From contig NZ_BMNE01000003.1 in assembly GCF_014646295.1 (NCBI RefSeq), positions 124,001-188,000 of the forward strand: a stretch of 64,000 nt of DNA, written 5' to 3'. Every line of letters begins with the position of its first letter. The first letter of the stretch is position 1. The DNA is from Nocardia rhizosphaerihabitans (GTDB lineage Bacteria > Actinomycetota > Actinomycetes > Mycobacteriales > Mycobacteriaceae). Made by a program: the position numbers and the translations under genes. The notes below the pieces were generated by a model, which saw only the letters and a program-made list of their open reading frames with translations, was not told where the DNA came from and did not search any database. Positions 15,638-24,325 of this stretch are shown one piece after another.

Positions 15638-17377
15638 TCAGCCGACTTTCTCGATCGCGCTGCGGATGTCGCGCCGCTGCAGCTTGCCGATCGGGTTCCG
15701 GGGCAGTTCGTCGACCGTGACGATCCGCTCCGGCAGCTTGAACGACGCCACCTCCTTCGCCCGCAGGAAGCTCACCAGGTCCTCGAGCTCGACCCCGGCT
15801 GCTGTCGCGGGAACCACGACCGCGCAGCACTTCTCGCCGAGCACGTCGTCGGGGTACCCGACGACCGCCACGTCGGCGACCGCGGGATGGTCGATCAGGA
15901 TCCCTTCGATCTCGGCCGGAGCGATGTTCATTCCGCCGCGGATGATGATCTCCTTGCTGCGGTCGACGAACCTGAGGTACTCGCCGTTGTCGCCGCACAG
16001 CTCGAAGATGTCCCCGCTGCAGAGGTATCCGTCGTCGTCGAACGGGCTCGACGCGGCGGTTCCCGCGAGGTAGCCCGCGAAGATCGTCGGGCCCTGCAGG
16101 CGGAGTTCGCCGCGCCCGCCGACCTCGGTGACCTGCTCACCGGTCGCGGGATCCACCAGCCGTACCGAGGTGCGCTCGGCGACCCCGGTGACCCAAGTAC
16201 GTTCCGGCGCACCATAATTCGGCAGGTACTCGGCGCGGATCATCGGGTCCGGCGTGTCGGACGGGGCACCGAGCAGGCACACGCCCTCGTTCGACCCGAA
16301 GAAGTTGAGCACCTCCACGCCGAGCGAGTACTGCCAGTCGCGCACGACGCCCGGCGGCAGCGGAGCGCCACCCGACCCCACCCGGCGCAGCGCCGACAGG
16401 TCGTGCGCGGCGCGCAGGTCCGCGCGCTGCAGCAGCATGGTGAGGATCGCGGGCGGCATGCTCGTGTGGGTGACCCGGTAGCGCTGGAGCTGATCGAGAT
16501 ACACGGCCAGGTCGAGCGGGTGGTGCAGCACCAGGTGGCCGCCGCCGAGCAGCCACGGCAGCAGCGAGGTCGCGAACCCGGCCATGTTCACCATCGGGAA
16601 CGGGTTGAGCATGACCGCGGCGGGGTCCGTCTCCAGACCGTCCTGAACCGCCTGCCCGACCGCGATCCAGTCGCCGTGGCAGCGGGGCACGCCCTTGGGC
16701 GCGGCCTCGGTTCCGCTGGTCCAGCAGATGGTGACGCAGTCGTTCACCGATCGGGGCAGTGCCCCGTAGACGCGGCGCACGGCCTCGCGCGATTCCTCGG
16801 TGGCGGGATCCGCGTCCAGGGGCCTGCCTGCGCTCGACACGGCCGCACCGAAGGTGAACACGGTGCGCAGCGAGGGCAGTTCGCCGATCAGGCTGAGTGC
16901 TTCCTCGGACGGCGCCCGGTCGCCGAGGTCGGTGACGGTGACCACCGCGACGGCCGAGGCGGATTCGACGATCCGGGTCAGTTCGTGCCGTCGATACGAG
17001 GCGGGCATGGGGGCCGCGATCGCGCCCAGGCGCCACAGCGCGAAGTAGGTCGCGGTCAGCGCGACGGAGTTGGGCATCAGCACCGCGACGACGTCGCCGG
17101 GGCCGACACCCGATTCGTGCAGCTGGGCGGCGAGGTCGTCGACGCGGGCGTCGAGTTCCCGCCAGGTCAGCTCCGCGGGCTCGAGCCCGCACAGCTCGGG
17201 CAGGTTCGTCGGATCGGTCACCGCGCAGGACTCGCCGCGGGTGCGGACGTGGCCGTCGAGGAGATCGAGCACGGTCAGCGGTGACCACCACCGGCGTTCC
17301 AGGTAGTCCGCGACACGGTGATCGGGGTGGCAGGGGCGTAAGCGGTCGGCGGCCATGCCGTCCGGGATGGCGTTCAT
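15638..17377 (-). CDS. Class I adenylate-forming CoA ligase
   Basis: A 579-residue acyl/aryl-CoA synthetase. P-loop CWTSGTEAAPKGVPRCHGDW, A5 region EVLNFFGSNEG, A7-A8 region GYLCSGDIFELCG then LRFVDRSKEIIIRGGMNIAP, and the C-terminal lysine motif RNPIGKLQRRDIR are present, so it should be active. It makes an acyl-AMP, then the CoA thioester. The N-terminus is about 30 residues longer than typical (LERRWWSPLTVLDLLDGHV), as in 2,3-dihydroxybenzoate-AMP-ligase-like enzymes. The substrate is unknown; an aromatic or cyclic acid fits the context. Confidence 0.88.
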   Translation of the reverse strand: MNAIPDGMAADRLRPCHPDHRVADYLERRWWSPLTVLDLLDGHVRTRGESCAVTDPTNLPELCGLEPAELTWRELDARVDDLAAQLHESGVGPGDVVAVLMPNSVALTATYFALWRLGAIAAPMPASYRRHELTRIVESASAVAVVTVTDLGDRAPSEEALSLIGELPSLRTVFTFGAAVSSAGRPLDADPATEESREAVRRVYGALPRSVNDCVTICWTSGTEAAPKGVPRCHGDWIAVGQAVQDGLETDPAAVMLNPFPMVNMAGFATSLLPWLLGGGHLVLHHPLDLAVYLDQLQRYRVTHTSMPPAILTMLLQRADLRAAHDLSALRRVGSGGAPLPPGVVRDWQYSLGVEVLNFFGSNEGVCLLGAPSDTPDPMIRAEYLPNYGAPERTWVTGVAERTSVRLVDPATGEQVTEVGGRGELRLQGPTIFAGYLAGTAASSPFDDDGYLCSGDIFELCGDNGEYLRFVDRSKEIIIRGGMNIAPAEIEGILIDHPAVADVAVVGYPDDVLGEKCCAVVVPATAAGVELEDLVSFLRAKEVASFKLPERIVTVDELPRNPIGKLQRRDIRSAIEKVG

Positions 17378-17411
17378 GGTGTCTCTTTCGTGCGGTGATC
17401 TGGGTAGCCGG

Positions 17412-18608
17412 TCAACGGAGTCGGCGGACGACGACGGCGGCGCCGAGCCCGAGCGCCGCCGGGATGGTCACGAGGGCGTATTCGCCGTCGACGCGGGCGA
17501 GCTGGTCGAGGGCGTTGACGAGGAGAGCTCCGCCACCCGCACCCAGCGGATGGCCGGTGGCGAGCGATCCGCCGAGTGGATTGACCCGGTGCGGATCGAG
17601 CCCCAGTTCCCGGATCATCACCAGGACCGACGCGGCGAAGGACTCGTTCGCCTCGATCACGTCGAGCTGTCCCGCGGTGATCCCGGCCTTCTCGATGGCG
17701 CGCCGCGAGGCGGCGACCGATGCCGTGAGCAGCGGCGAGCGCACGGCGGCCTGGGCTAAGCCGACCACCTCCCCGATCGGCTCGCTGCCGAACCGATCGC
17801 GTGCGGCGGCGGATCCGAACACCGCCAACGCCGCACCGTCGGCCATCTGCGGAGCGGTGGCGGCGGTGTGCAGCCCACCCGCCGGCCGCGCGACCGCGGG
17901 CAGGCGCTTCGCGACTCTGCTCCACGACGGGTCCTCGCCGAAGAGCGGCGAGAGTTCGCCGAGGGATTCGAGGCTGACGTCGGGTCGGGGGCCCTCGTCC
18001 GAGTCGAGGATCGTGGTGTCGCCCGATCGGACCGCGATCACCGAGCGGGACGGCGGAGCCGCGGCGGCGCGCTGGTGCGAGGTGACCGCGTAGGCATCGA
18101 GATCGGTTCGGGTCAAACCGTATTCGGCCGCGGTCAGGTCCGCGGAGACCCCGATGGTGACGTAGCCGGTGCGGTCGCCGAGTTCCTCGTCGCCGACGAA
18201 GGCAGGCCGGTCGGACAGCATCGGCACCCGGGACATCGACTCGACGCCACCGGCGACGACGACATCGGCGATACCGGAGGCCACCTTGGCCGCGGCGGAC
18301 TCGATCGCGTCCAGTCCAGAGCAGCACAGTCGCGAGACCACGCCCGCGCCGACGTGGTCGGGCCAGCCCGCCCAGAGCACGCCTGCCCTGGCGACATTGC
18401 CGCCCTGTTCACCGACCGCCGTGCTGGTGCCGACGATGACATCGTCGACCGTATCGGCGGGGAGGCCACGTTCCCGCAGGGCGGACAGCAGCTGGGCGAG
18501 GAGTTCGTGCGCGGGTACGTCGGCGAAGGTGCCGCCCTGACGCCGGACCCGGGCCTTCGGTGTGCGGACCGCGTCGTAGATGTAGACGCCGGAGGAGAAC
18601 TGGGACAT
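17412..18608 (-). CDS. Thiolase (acetyl-CoA acyltransferase) lacking the C-terminal catalytic cysteine
   Basis: A 398-residue thiolase of the FadA type. The nucleophile Cys95 is in SRLCCSGLDAIES, NESFAAS replaces NEAF, and the histidine motif GGSLATGHPLGAGGG is present. The usual C-terminal CxGxG segment reads VTIPAALGLGAAVVV, so the second catalytic cysteine, the base in Claisen chemistry, is replaced. The enzyme may be impaired, or may use a different acid/base. ATG 18608 is 2 nt from the stop of the preceding aldehyde dehydrogenase gene; a much longer frame upstream is a shadow of that gene. Confidence 0.82.
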   Translation of the reverse strand: MSQFSSGVYIYDAVRTPKARVRRQGGTFADVPAHELLAQLLSALRERGLPADTVDDVIVGTSTAVGEQGGNVARAGVLWAGWPDHVGAGVVSRLCCSGLDAIESAAAKVASGIADVVVAGGVESMSRVPMLSDRPAFVGDEELGDRTGYVTIGVSADLTAAEYGLTRTDLDAYAVTSHQRAAAAPPSRSVIAVRSGDTTILDSDEGPRPDVSLESLGELSPLFGEDPSWSRVAKRLPAVARPAGGLHTAATAPQMADGAALAVFGSAAARDRFGSEPIGEVVGLAQAAVRSPLLTASVAASRRAIEKAGITAGQLDVIEANESFAASVLVMIRELGLDPHRVNPLGGSLATGHPLGAGGGALLVNALDQLARVDGEYALVTIPAALGLGAAVVVRRLR

Positions 18609-18610
18609 GG

Positions 18611-20293
18611 TCACGCCCCCTCGACCTGGCGGCGGTCCTGGACGACGCGGAAGCGCCCGGCGACGAACGACTCGTCGGTGAGGGTCGCGTTGCCTGCGGG
18701 GTTGAGCCCGGTGACGTGGTAGTCGCTGTAGGCGGCCGCGAACTGCATGGGCATCGAGGACACCAGGTTCGCCGAGAGGGAGGCGCCGGCATCGGCGTAG
18801 GCGTCGGCCACCTCGTCGACGACGGCGTCGTCGGTGCAGTAGAGGTACGAGCTGATCGCGCCGTGGCCGCGGACGCTCGCGGTCGCGTGCGCCACCGCGG
18901 CCGCGGTGTCGGCACAGTCGACGAGGAACGCGACCGGACCGAACTGCTCGCCCTCGGGAAGCGTGTCCCCCCGACGGGGATCGACCCGCACGACCAGCGG
19001 GGTCACCGCCCTGGCCCGGGGATAGTCGGGGTGGACGTACGGTACCGGCTTGCGCAGCAGGGTCCCGCTCGCCTCGGCCACGTCGGCGAGCGCGGTGATC
19101 GAGTGCAGCGTCGCGTCGGACTGCAGCGCGCCGCAGACGGCCGCGGCGCGGCGTGGCGCGCCCGCCAGGTCGTCGATCGCGGACAGGAGCGCGGCGACGA
19201 CGTCGTCCCGGGCGATCACGCCCGCGTCCGTGCGCACGCCCGCGTCGGGGAGGTAGATGTTCTGCGGCGTGGTGCACATCTGGCCGCTGAAGAGCGAGAG
19301 ACCGCCGGCGAGCGTGCGCATCGCCGCGGACAGATCGGAGACGGAATCGAGGACGACGGTGTTGACGCCCGCGGTCTCGGTGAACACCAGGGTATTCGGG
19401 ACGTTGCGTTCCAGCCACGACCCGAAGGCGGGACTGCCGGTGAAATCGACGATCCGCACCTCGGGGCTGGTGGCGAGCTGTCCGGCGACGGGAGCCTCGG
19501 CGGTGTCGACGACCAGCTGGACGGCGTCGGCGGGCAACTGCGCTTCGGCCAGCACCTCACGGATCACGCCGACCGCGAGCGCGGTCGCCAGGACCGAGCG
19601 GGGGTGCGGCTTGACGAGGACCGGGTTTCCCGTCGCGAGGTTGGCGAGGATCGCCGGGTAGGCGTTCCAGGCGGGGAACGAGGCGCAGGCGATGACGAGC
19701 GCGGTGCCGAGCGGGCGGGCGCGGAATCGCTTGCGCAGAGTCACGTCCGACTTGCCGAACCGCTGCTGCCAGGTCACCTGTCCGGGTACCCGGGTCATCG
19801 CCGACCAGGCCATCGCCACCGCTTCCAGGCCGCGGTCGAGGGCGTTGGTCCCGCTGCCGCTGCAGGCCATGTTCAGGCTCTGCCCGGTGGTGTGCGCGGT
19901 GACCGCCGCGAACTCCTGGCCGCGCTGGTGGATCCGGTGCAGCGCCTCCAGGCACACGCCGACCCGGCGCTCGATATCGGCGTCGCGGAGGGCGCGGGCG
20001 GCGGCCGCCGCGCCCGCGAGCGCCTGGTCGACCGACGGCGCGTGGTAGCTGACGTTGAGCGCCTTCCCGGTGTACGGCGAGATCTCGTCGGCGGTGATCA
20101 CCGAGTCGGTGGGCGACGAGAGCGTCAGGGTGGCACCGTCGAACGTGGCGAGGATGGCATCGGCCTGCGCGACGCCGGGCGGGGCGATGGGCGCGTACCC
20201 GGTCCAGGCGACGCGGGTGCGGTTGGCCTCCGCCGCCGCCCGCAACTGTTCGAGGTGGGTTTCGAAGAACATCGGCGCTCGTTCCTGTGTCAA
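18611..20293 (-). CDS. paaN: PaaN-like aldehyde dehydrogenase
   Basis: A 560-residue aldehyde dehydrogenase of the group annotated as phenylacetic acid degradation protein PaaN. The catalytic cysteine lies in LFSGQMCTTPQNIYLP, the glutamate in LVFTETAGVNTVV, and the cofactor region is IVDFTGSPAFGSWLERN and ACASFPAWNAYPAILANLA. It oxidises an aldehyde with NAD(P)+. It leads the five-gene operon ALDH-thiolase-CoA ligase-thioesterase-carotenoid oxygenase. A candidate HxlR site lies at 20361-20378 upstream of its start. Confidence 0.82.
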   Translation of the reverse strand: MTQERAPMFFETHLEQLRAAAEANRTRVAWTGYAPIAPPGVAQADAILATFDGATLTLSSPTDSVITADEISPYTGKALNVSYHAPSVDQALAGAAAAARALRDADIERRVGVCLEALHRIHQRGQEFAAVTAHTTGQSLNMACSGSGTNALDRGLEAVAMAWSAMTRVPGQVTWQQRFGKSDVTLRKRFRARPLGTALVIACASFPAWNAYPAILANLATGNPVLVKPHPRSVLATALAVGVIREVLAEAQLPADAVQLVVDTAEAPVAGQLATSPEVRIVDFTGSPAFGSWLERNVPNTLVFTETAGVNTVVLDSVSDLSAAMRTLAGGLSLFSGQMCTTPQNIYLPDAGVRTDAGVIARDDVVAALLSAIDDLAGAPRRAAAVCGALQSDATLHSITALADVAEASGTLLRKPVPYVHPDYPRARAVTPLVVRVDPRRGDTLPEGEQFGPVAFLVDCADTAAAVAHATASVRGHGAISSYLYCTDDAVVDEVADAYADAGASLSANLVSSMPMQFAAAYSDYHVTGLNPAGNATLTDESFVAGRFRVVQDRRQVEGA

Positions 20294-20360
20294 CAGATGT
20301 GTGGCGAGATCAGTCAGTGATCGGGAGCGCGGAGGTAGGTGTCCGCTTCAGCCGAATCAA

Positions 20361-20378
20361 CTACTGTTATTGAAGTGA
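20361..20378. promoter_or_regulatory. HxlR-type operator A upstream of the PaaN operon
   Basis: CTACTGTTATTGAAGTGA matches the reverse complement of site B (22693-22710) at 15 of 18 positions. It lies 68-85 nt before the PaaN-like start, in a short AT-rich patch. Confidence 0.65.
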
Positions 20379-20448
20379 AGCAGGACACAGCAGGAATTGT
20401 CAACGGTCGACGGCGGCCGGACCGCCCGCGAGGGAGAGAGCGTGCCGG

Positions 20449-21390
20449 CTAGCGCGGGAACTGAGCGCCGAACGGGAAAGGTTCGAAGCGCACGGAGGTG
20501 CGTTCCACCGCGACCTCACAGCCACGGCAGCGCAGCGCGGGCAGCAGCCACGAACCACACTCGGGGTGGCGGAGTTTCGGGCCGAGCGGGAGTGCGTCGG
20601 GATGCGCGAGCTCCGTCCACGACAGCAGGAAAGCGAAGATCGGGAACAGTCCCCGTCCGCGCGGGGTCAGCACGTACTCGCGCCCGTTACCGCGTTCGCT
20701 CCGGGCGAGAATCTGCATCTCGGACAGCCGTCCCAGCCGTTCGGTGAGGGTTGTCGGCGAGATGCTCAGGATGGACTGGAATTCCCCGAAGCGGCGCACC
20801 CCGGACAGCGCCAAGCCGGTGACCATGGCGCTCCAGCGGTCGCCGATCGCCTCCATGACCTCGGTGAACTGCAGGTCGGCGCGGCTCACGGACGGGGCAT
20901 TGCGGGTCGATCGCCGTCGCCCGCTGCGCGCCACCAGGACCAGCGATTCCCGGTCCAGTTCGAGCTGGGCATCCCGGGTGCCGACGGTGCGGCCGCAGTG
21001 CCCGCACATCATCGCCGGTGGCCCCCGATGGCCGCAGTCGATGTGCACCAGCTCGGGTTGCAGTAGCCCTTCGGGGGACCACTCCCGCTGCCACGCCCAG
21101 ACGCTGGCCAGTATCTCCCACGTCGCCATGCCGAGTTCGGTCAGCAGGTAGTCGTGGCGGTCGCCGCCATTCGGCTGCGGCCTGCGCTCCATCAGACCCG
21201 CCTCGACCAGCGCGTTCAGGCGTGCGGTCAGCATGGCGGGCGGGGCGCCGGTGTGGTCGATCCACTGACTGAAGCGGCGCGCGTGATCGACGAAGGCCTC
21301 GCGCAGGATGGCCAGGGTCAACCGGTCGCCGAGCAGGTCGATCGTCTGGGCGACCGGGCTCTGCGGAGCGGTGGTCCCGGATTCGGTCAC
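20449..21390 (-). CDS. Double-domain HxlR-family transcriptional regulator
   Basis: A 313-residue tandem HxlR protein. First winged helix: DLLGDRLTLAILREAFVDHA and MLTARLNALVEAGLMERRPQ, followed by the Cys pair MCGHCG. Second: MEAIGDRWSAMVTGLALSGV and ILSISPTTLTERLGRLSEMQ, followed by LRCRGCEVAVE. The GTG at 21390 was chosen for the GGGAGG 8 nt upstream; the large frame to 22029 is a shadow of the neighbouring thiolase. It lies 53 nt after the thiolase gene, in one operon with it. The shared site at 20361 and 22693 suggests it controls both divergent promoters. Confidence 0.86.
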   Translation of the reverse strand: MTESGTTAPQSPVAQTIDLLGDRLTLAILREAFVDHARRFSQWIDHTGAPPAMLTARLNALVEAGLMERRPQPNGGDRHDYLLTELGMATWEILASVWAWQREWSPEGLLQPELVHIDCGHRGPPAMMCGHCGRTVGTRDAQLELDRESLVLVARSGRRRSTRNAPSVSRADLQFTEVMEAIGDRWSAMVTGLALSGVRRFGEFQSILSISPTTLTERLGRLSEMQILARSERGNGREYVLTPRGRGLFPIFAFLLSWTELAHPDALPLGPKLRHPECGSWLLPALRCRGCEVAVERTSVRFEPFPFGAQFPR

Positions 21391-21443
21391 CTCATCCACC
21401 TCCCGGTCCCGCCCGCGACGATCGTCTCCCGCGCATCGTTCGC

Positions 21444-22637
21444 TCAGGCCTCCAACACAATAGCGATGCCCTGCCCCACACCGATGCAGGCCGACGCCAC
21501 GCCGACGCCGCCGCCGAGCCGACGCAGGTGGCGCAGGCAATCGACCACCATCCTGGCCGCCGACGCGCCGAGCGGATGGCCGAGGGCGATGGCGCCGCCG
21601 AAGGGATTGACCCGATCGACCGCGATGCCGGGGAGTTCCCGCAGGCACGACAGGACCATCGCGGCGAACGCCTCGTTGAGCTCGAGCACCCGGACATCGG
21701 CGAGCTCGAGCCCCGCGCGGTCCAGTGCTTTCGCGATGGCGGCCACCGGTGCGAGCGCGAACTTGTCGGGTTCGGCGCCGACCACCGCCGAGCTCAGCAC
21801 CCGGCCGAGCGGTTCCACACCGAGCTCGTCGGCGACGGCTCCGGTGCCGATCAGCGCCGCGACCGCTCCGTCGCTGATCGGCGACGAATTCCCGGCGGTG
21901 ACGCTGCCGTCGCGCGAGAAGGCCGGACGCAGCGCGGCCAGGGTCACCGCGTCGGTCACCCGGATCGGTTCGTCGCGGTCGAGGTCGGGGTGTGGCGTGA
22001 CGAAGCCGTCGTGCACGCCGCCCGCCCACGCCCGACCCGCCAGCTCATGGGACCGCAGCGCCCATTCGTCCTGCTCGGCGCGCCCGACGCCCAGCTGCTC
22101 CGCCACCAATTCCGCCGACCTGCCGAGCGTCTCGATCCAGGCCGCGGGGAAACGCGGGTTGGGCATGCGCCACCCGACGGTGGTGGGGATCAGTTCCATC
22201 CGCCGTGGAAATGCGGAGTCCACCGGCGGGAGCACGTACGGCGCGCGGCTCATGCTCTCCGAGCCGCCCGCGATCACGATCTCGGCGTCACCGACGGCGA
22301 CCCGCCTGACCGCGGACAACACCGCCTCGGCGCCGGAGCCGCACAGCCGGTTGACCGACACGCCCGGGATCGTGTGCGGGAGCCCCGCGAGCAGCACCGC
22401 CATCCGCGCGACATTGCGGTTGTCCTCGCCCGCGCCGTTGGCGTTTCCCCAGACGACGTCGTCGATTCGGCCGGGATCGAGGGTCGGATGCCTGCGGACC
22501 AGGTCGGCGATCGGCAGCGCGGCCAGATCGTCGGCCCGGACGTGGGAGAGCGCGCCGCGGACCGCGCCGAACGGCGTCCGGACCGCGTCGATCACCCACG
22601 ATGCGCGTCGGTCGGCGAGGGAATGGCGTTCGGTCAT
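21444..22637 (-). CDS. Thiolase (acetyl-CoA acyltransferase, FadA/PcaF-like)
   Basis: A 397-residue degradative thiolase with all catalytic groups: Cys99 in VNRLCGSGAEAVLSA, LNEAFAAM, the histidine in GGAIALGHPLGASAARM, and the C-terminal cysteine in SACIGVGQG. It cleaves a 3-ketoacyl-CoA with CoA. First gene of a minus-strand unit that includes the HxlR regulator, divergent from an acyl-CoA synthetase at 22728. It is the only one of the three thiolases here with the standard FadA active site. Confidence 0.9.
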   Translation of the reverse strand: MTERHSLADRRASWVIDAVRTPFGAVRGALSHVRADDLAALPIADLVRRHPTLDPGRIDDVVWGNANGAGEDNRNVARMAVLLAGLPHTIPGVSVNRLCGSGAEAVLSAVRRVAVGDAEIVIAGGSESMSRAPYVLPPVDSAFPRRMELIPTTVGWRMPNPRFPAAWIETLGRSAELVAEQLGVGRAEQDEWALRSHELAGRAWAGGVHDGFVTPHPDLDRDEPIRVTDAVTLAALRPAFSRDGSVTAGNSSPISDGAVAALIGTGAVADELGVEPLGRVLSSAVVGAEPDKFALAPVAAIAKALDRAGLELADVRVLELNEAFAAMVLSCLRELPGIAVDRVNPFGGAIALGHPLGASAARMVVDCLRHLRRLGGGVGVASACIGVGQGIAIVLEA

Positions 22638-22692
22638 GGGACTCCTCCTGGGTGATCGGCACGGCCCCTTGCGGAAATTCGCCGGCCGTTGT

Positions 22693-22710
22693 CTACTTCA
22701 ATAACTGTAG
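22693..22710. promoter_or_regulatory. HxlR-type operator B between divergent thiolase and acyl-CoA synthetase
   Basis: CTACTTCAATAACTGTAG, with CTAC/GTAG ends, 17 nt before the acyl-CoA synthetase start and 56 nt before the thiolase start. Its near-copy lies in front of the PaaN operon. Confidence 0.65.
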
Positions 22711-22727
22711 CGAATGGAAGGAGCCTC

Positions 22728-24284
22728 ATGTCGATAGCCGATGTGGTCCGTACCGCGGCCGATCGGTACGGACCCGCGACCGCGATCGAGGACAGCCACG
22801 GGACTCGGTCGTTCACCGAACTGTCCGACCGGGCACACGCGCTGGCGGGGGGCCTGCGTGACCTCGGCATCGCGGTGGGCAGCCGGGTCGTCGTCCTGCT
22901 CGGCAACTCCGTGGCGGCCGTCGAAGTCGACCTCGCGCTGGCGATCGGCGGCTTCGTCCGGGCGTCGCTGAACCCGCGGGTGGGCCCGGCGGAGTGGGAA
23001 CGTGTCGTCAGGGACTGCGCGCCGGACGCCCTGATCGTCGACACCCGGATCGCCGGGGCGGCCGAGTTCGCCGCGCGGACGACATCGACCGTGATCGCCG
23101 TCGACCCGACCGCGTCGGCCGGACCTTCGCTCGACGAGCTGGCGACCGTTGCCGCCGACTACGCCGGGTTGCCGACGCCGGAGCCGGATTCGCTGTGCGC
23201 GCTGCACTATTCGTCCGGGACCACCGGCATCCCGAAGGGCGCCGAGCGGACGCACGCGAACCGGCTGGCATCGCTCGCCGCGATGCGCGACCAGGTGCTC
23301 GCCGGCACCCTCGACGGAGCCGACCCCGCGGTGTTCCTGCACGCGGGCCCCGTCATTCACACCAGCGGGCTGTTCGTGTTGCCGGTCCTCGAGGCGGGCG
23401 GCCGCCAGGTACTCCTCGATCACGTCGGCCCGGCGGGTCTCATCGATGCCGTCGGGGTACACGCCGCGACCCATACCGCCCTGGTACCAACGGTGATCGC
23501 CCGGTTGCTCGAATTCGACGACGACCGGCTGTCGGTGCTGCGACGCCTGCGCATGCTCGCCTACGCGGGCGCTCCGATGCCGGTCGAACACATCCGGCAG
23601 GCGTATCGCCGCATCACACCGAATCTCGTTCAGTACTACGGAATGGTCGAGGCGATCCCGCCCCTGACGGTGCTGACCGCGGCGGACCATCGCCGCGGCG
23701 TGATCGACAACGCCGGACTGCTCGGGTCGGTGGGGCGCGCCTGCCCGGCCGCGGCCATCGTGTTCGGTACCCACGACGACCCGGTCCCCGACGGCGAGAT
23801 CGGCGAGCTCGTCGTCGCCGGACCCGCTGTCAGCCCCGGCTATCACAACGCGGGCACGCGAACGGATCTGGGTAAGAGCCACGTCGACGGACACCTGTAC
23901 TCCGGCGACCTCGGCTACCGGGACCCGGACGGCTACATCCACCTGACCGGCCGCAGCAAGGACATGATCATCACGGGCGGGTACAACGTCTATCCCCGCG
24001 AGGTCGAGGAGGCGATCTCCGCGATCCCCGGAGTCGACGACGTCGTTGTCGTCGGGCTGCCCGACGAGGTGTGGGGGCAACGCATCGTCGCCGCGTACAC
24101 CTCGGCGGCCGGCGCGCGTGTCGAAGGCGACGTCGTGCTGGCGGAGAGCCGGACCCGGCTGCCCGACTACAAACGCCCCAAGGCCGCGCACCGCGTCGAC
24201 CGGCTGCCACTGACCGCGCTGGGGAAGGTCGATCGGGCAGCGGCGGCAACGCTGCTCGACGCCCTCGTCCGCGCCGCATCATGA
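22728..24284 (+). CDS. Fatty-acyl/aryl-CoA synthetase (AMP-forming)
   Basis: A 518-residue adenylate-forming ligase. P-loop ALHYSSGTTGIPKGAERTHA, LVQYYGMVEA, the hinge region LYSGDLGYRDPDGYIHLTGR then MIITGGYNVYPREVEE, and a C-terminal lysine in LTALGKVDRA. ATG 22728 follows GGAAGGAG by 6 nt; the longer frame to 22689 would cover the operator. The second CoA ligase of the cluster, divergent from the thiolase/HxlR unit and followed by the flavoprotein with ATGA overlap or 41-nt spacing depending on its start. Confidence 0.9.
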   Translation: MSIADVVRTAADRYGPATAIEDSHGTRSFTELSDRAHALAGGLRDLGIAVGSRVVVLLGNSVAAVEVDLALAIGGFVRASLNPRVGPAEWERVVRDCAPDALIVDTRIAGAAEFAARTTSTVIAVDPTASAGPSLDELATVAADYAGLPTPEPDSLCALHYSSGTTGIPKGAERTHANRLASLAAMRDQVLAGTLDGADPAVFLHAGPVIHTSGLFVLPVLEAGGRQVLLDHVGPAGLIDAVGVHAATHTALVPTVIARLLEFDDDRLSVLRRLRMLAYAGAPMPVEHIRQAYRRITPNLVQYYGMVEAIPPLTVLTAADHRRGVIDNAGLLGSVGRACPAAAIVFGTHDDPVPDGEIGELVVAGPAVSPGYHNAGTRTDLGKSHVDGHLYSGDLGYRDPDGYIHLTGRSKDMIITGGYNVYPREVEEAISAIPGVDDVVVVGLPDEVWGQRIVAAYTSAAGARVEGDVVLAESRTRLPDYKRPKAAHRVDRLPLTALGKVDRAAAATLLDALVRAAS

Positions 24285-24325
24285 ACTCGCCCAAGCACTT
24301 ACCGCTCCCCGACAGAGGAAACACC

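Noticed and set aside
17412..19418. 668-codon frame as a thiolase fusion
   Set aside because: The first 270 codons are antisense-like and overlap the PaaN-like gene in the same direction but another frame; the thiolase starts at 18608.
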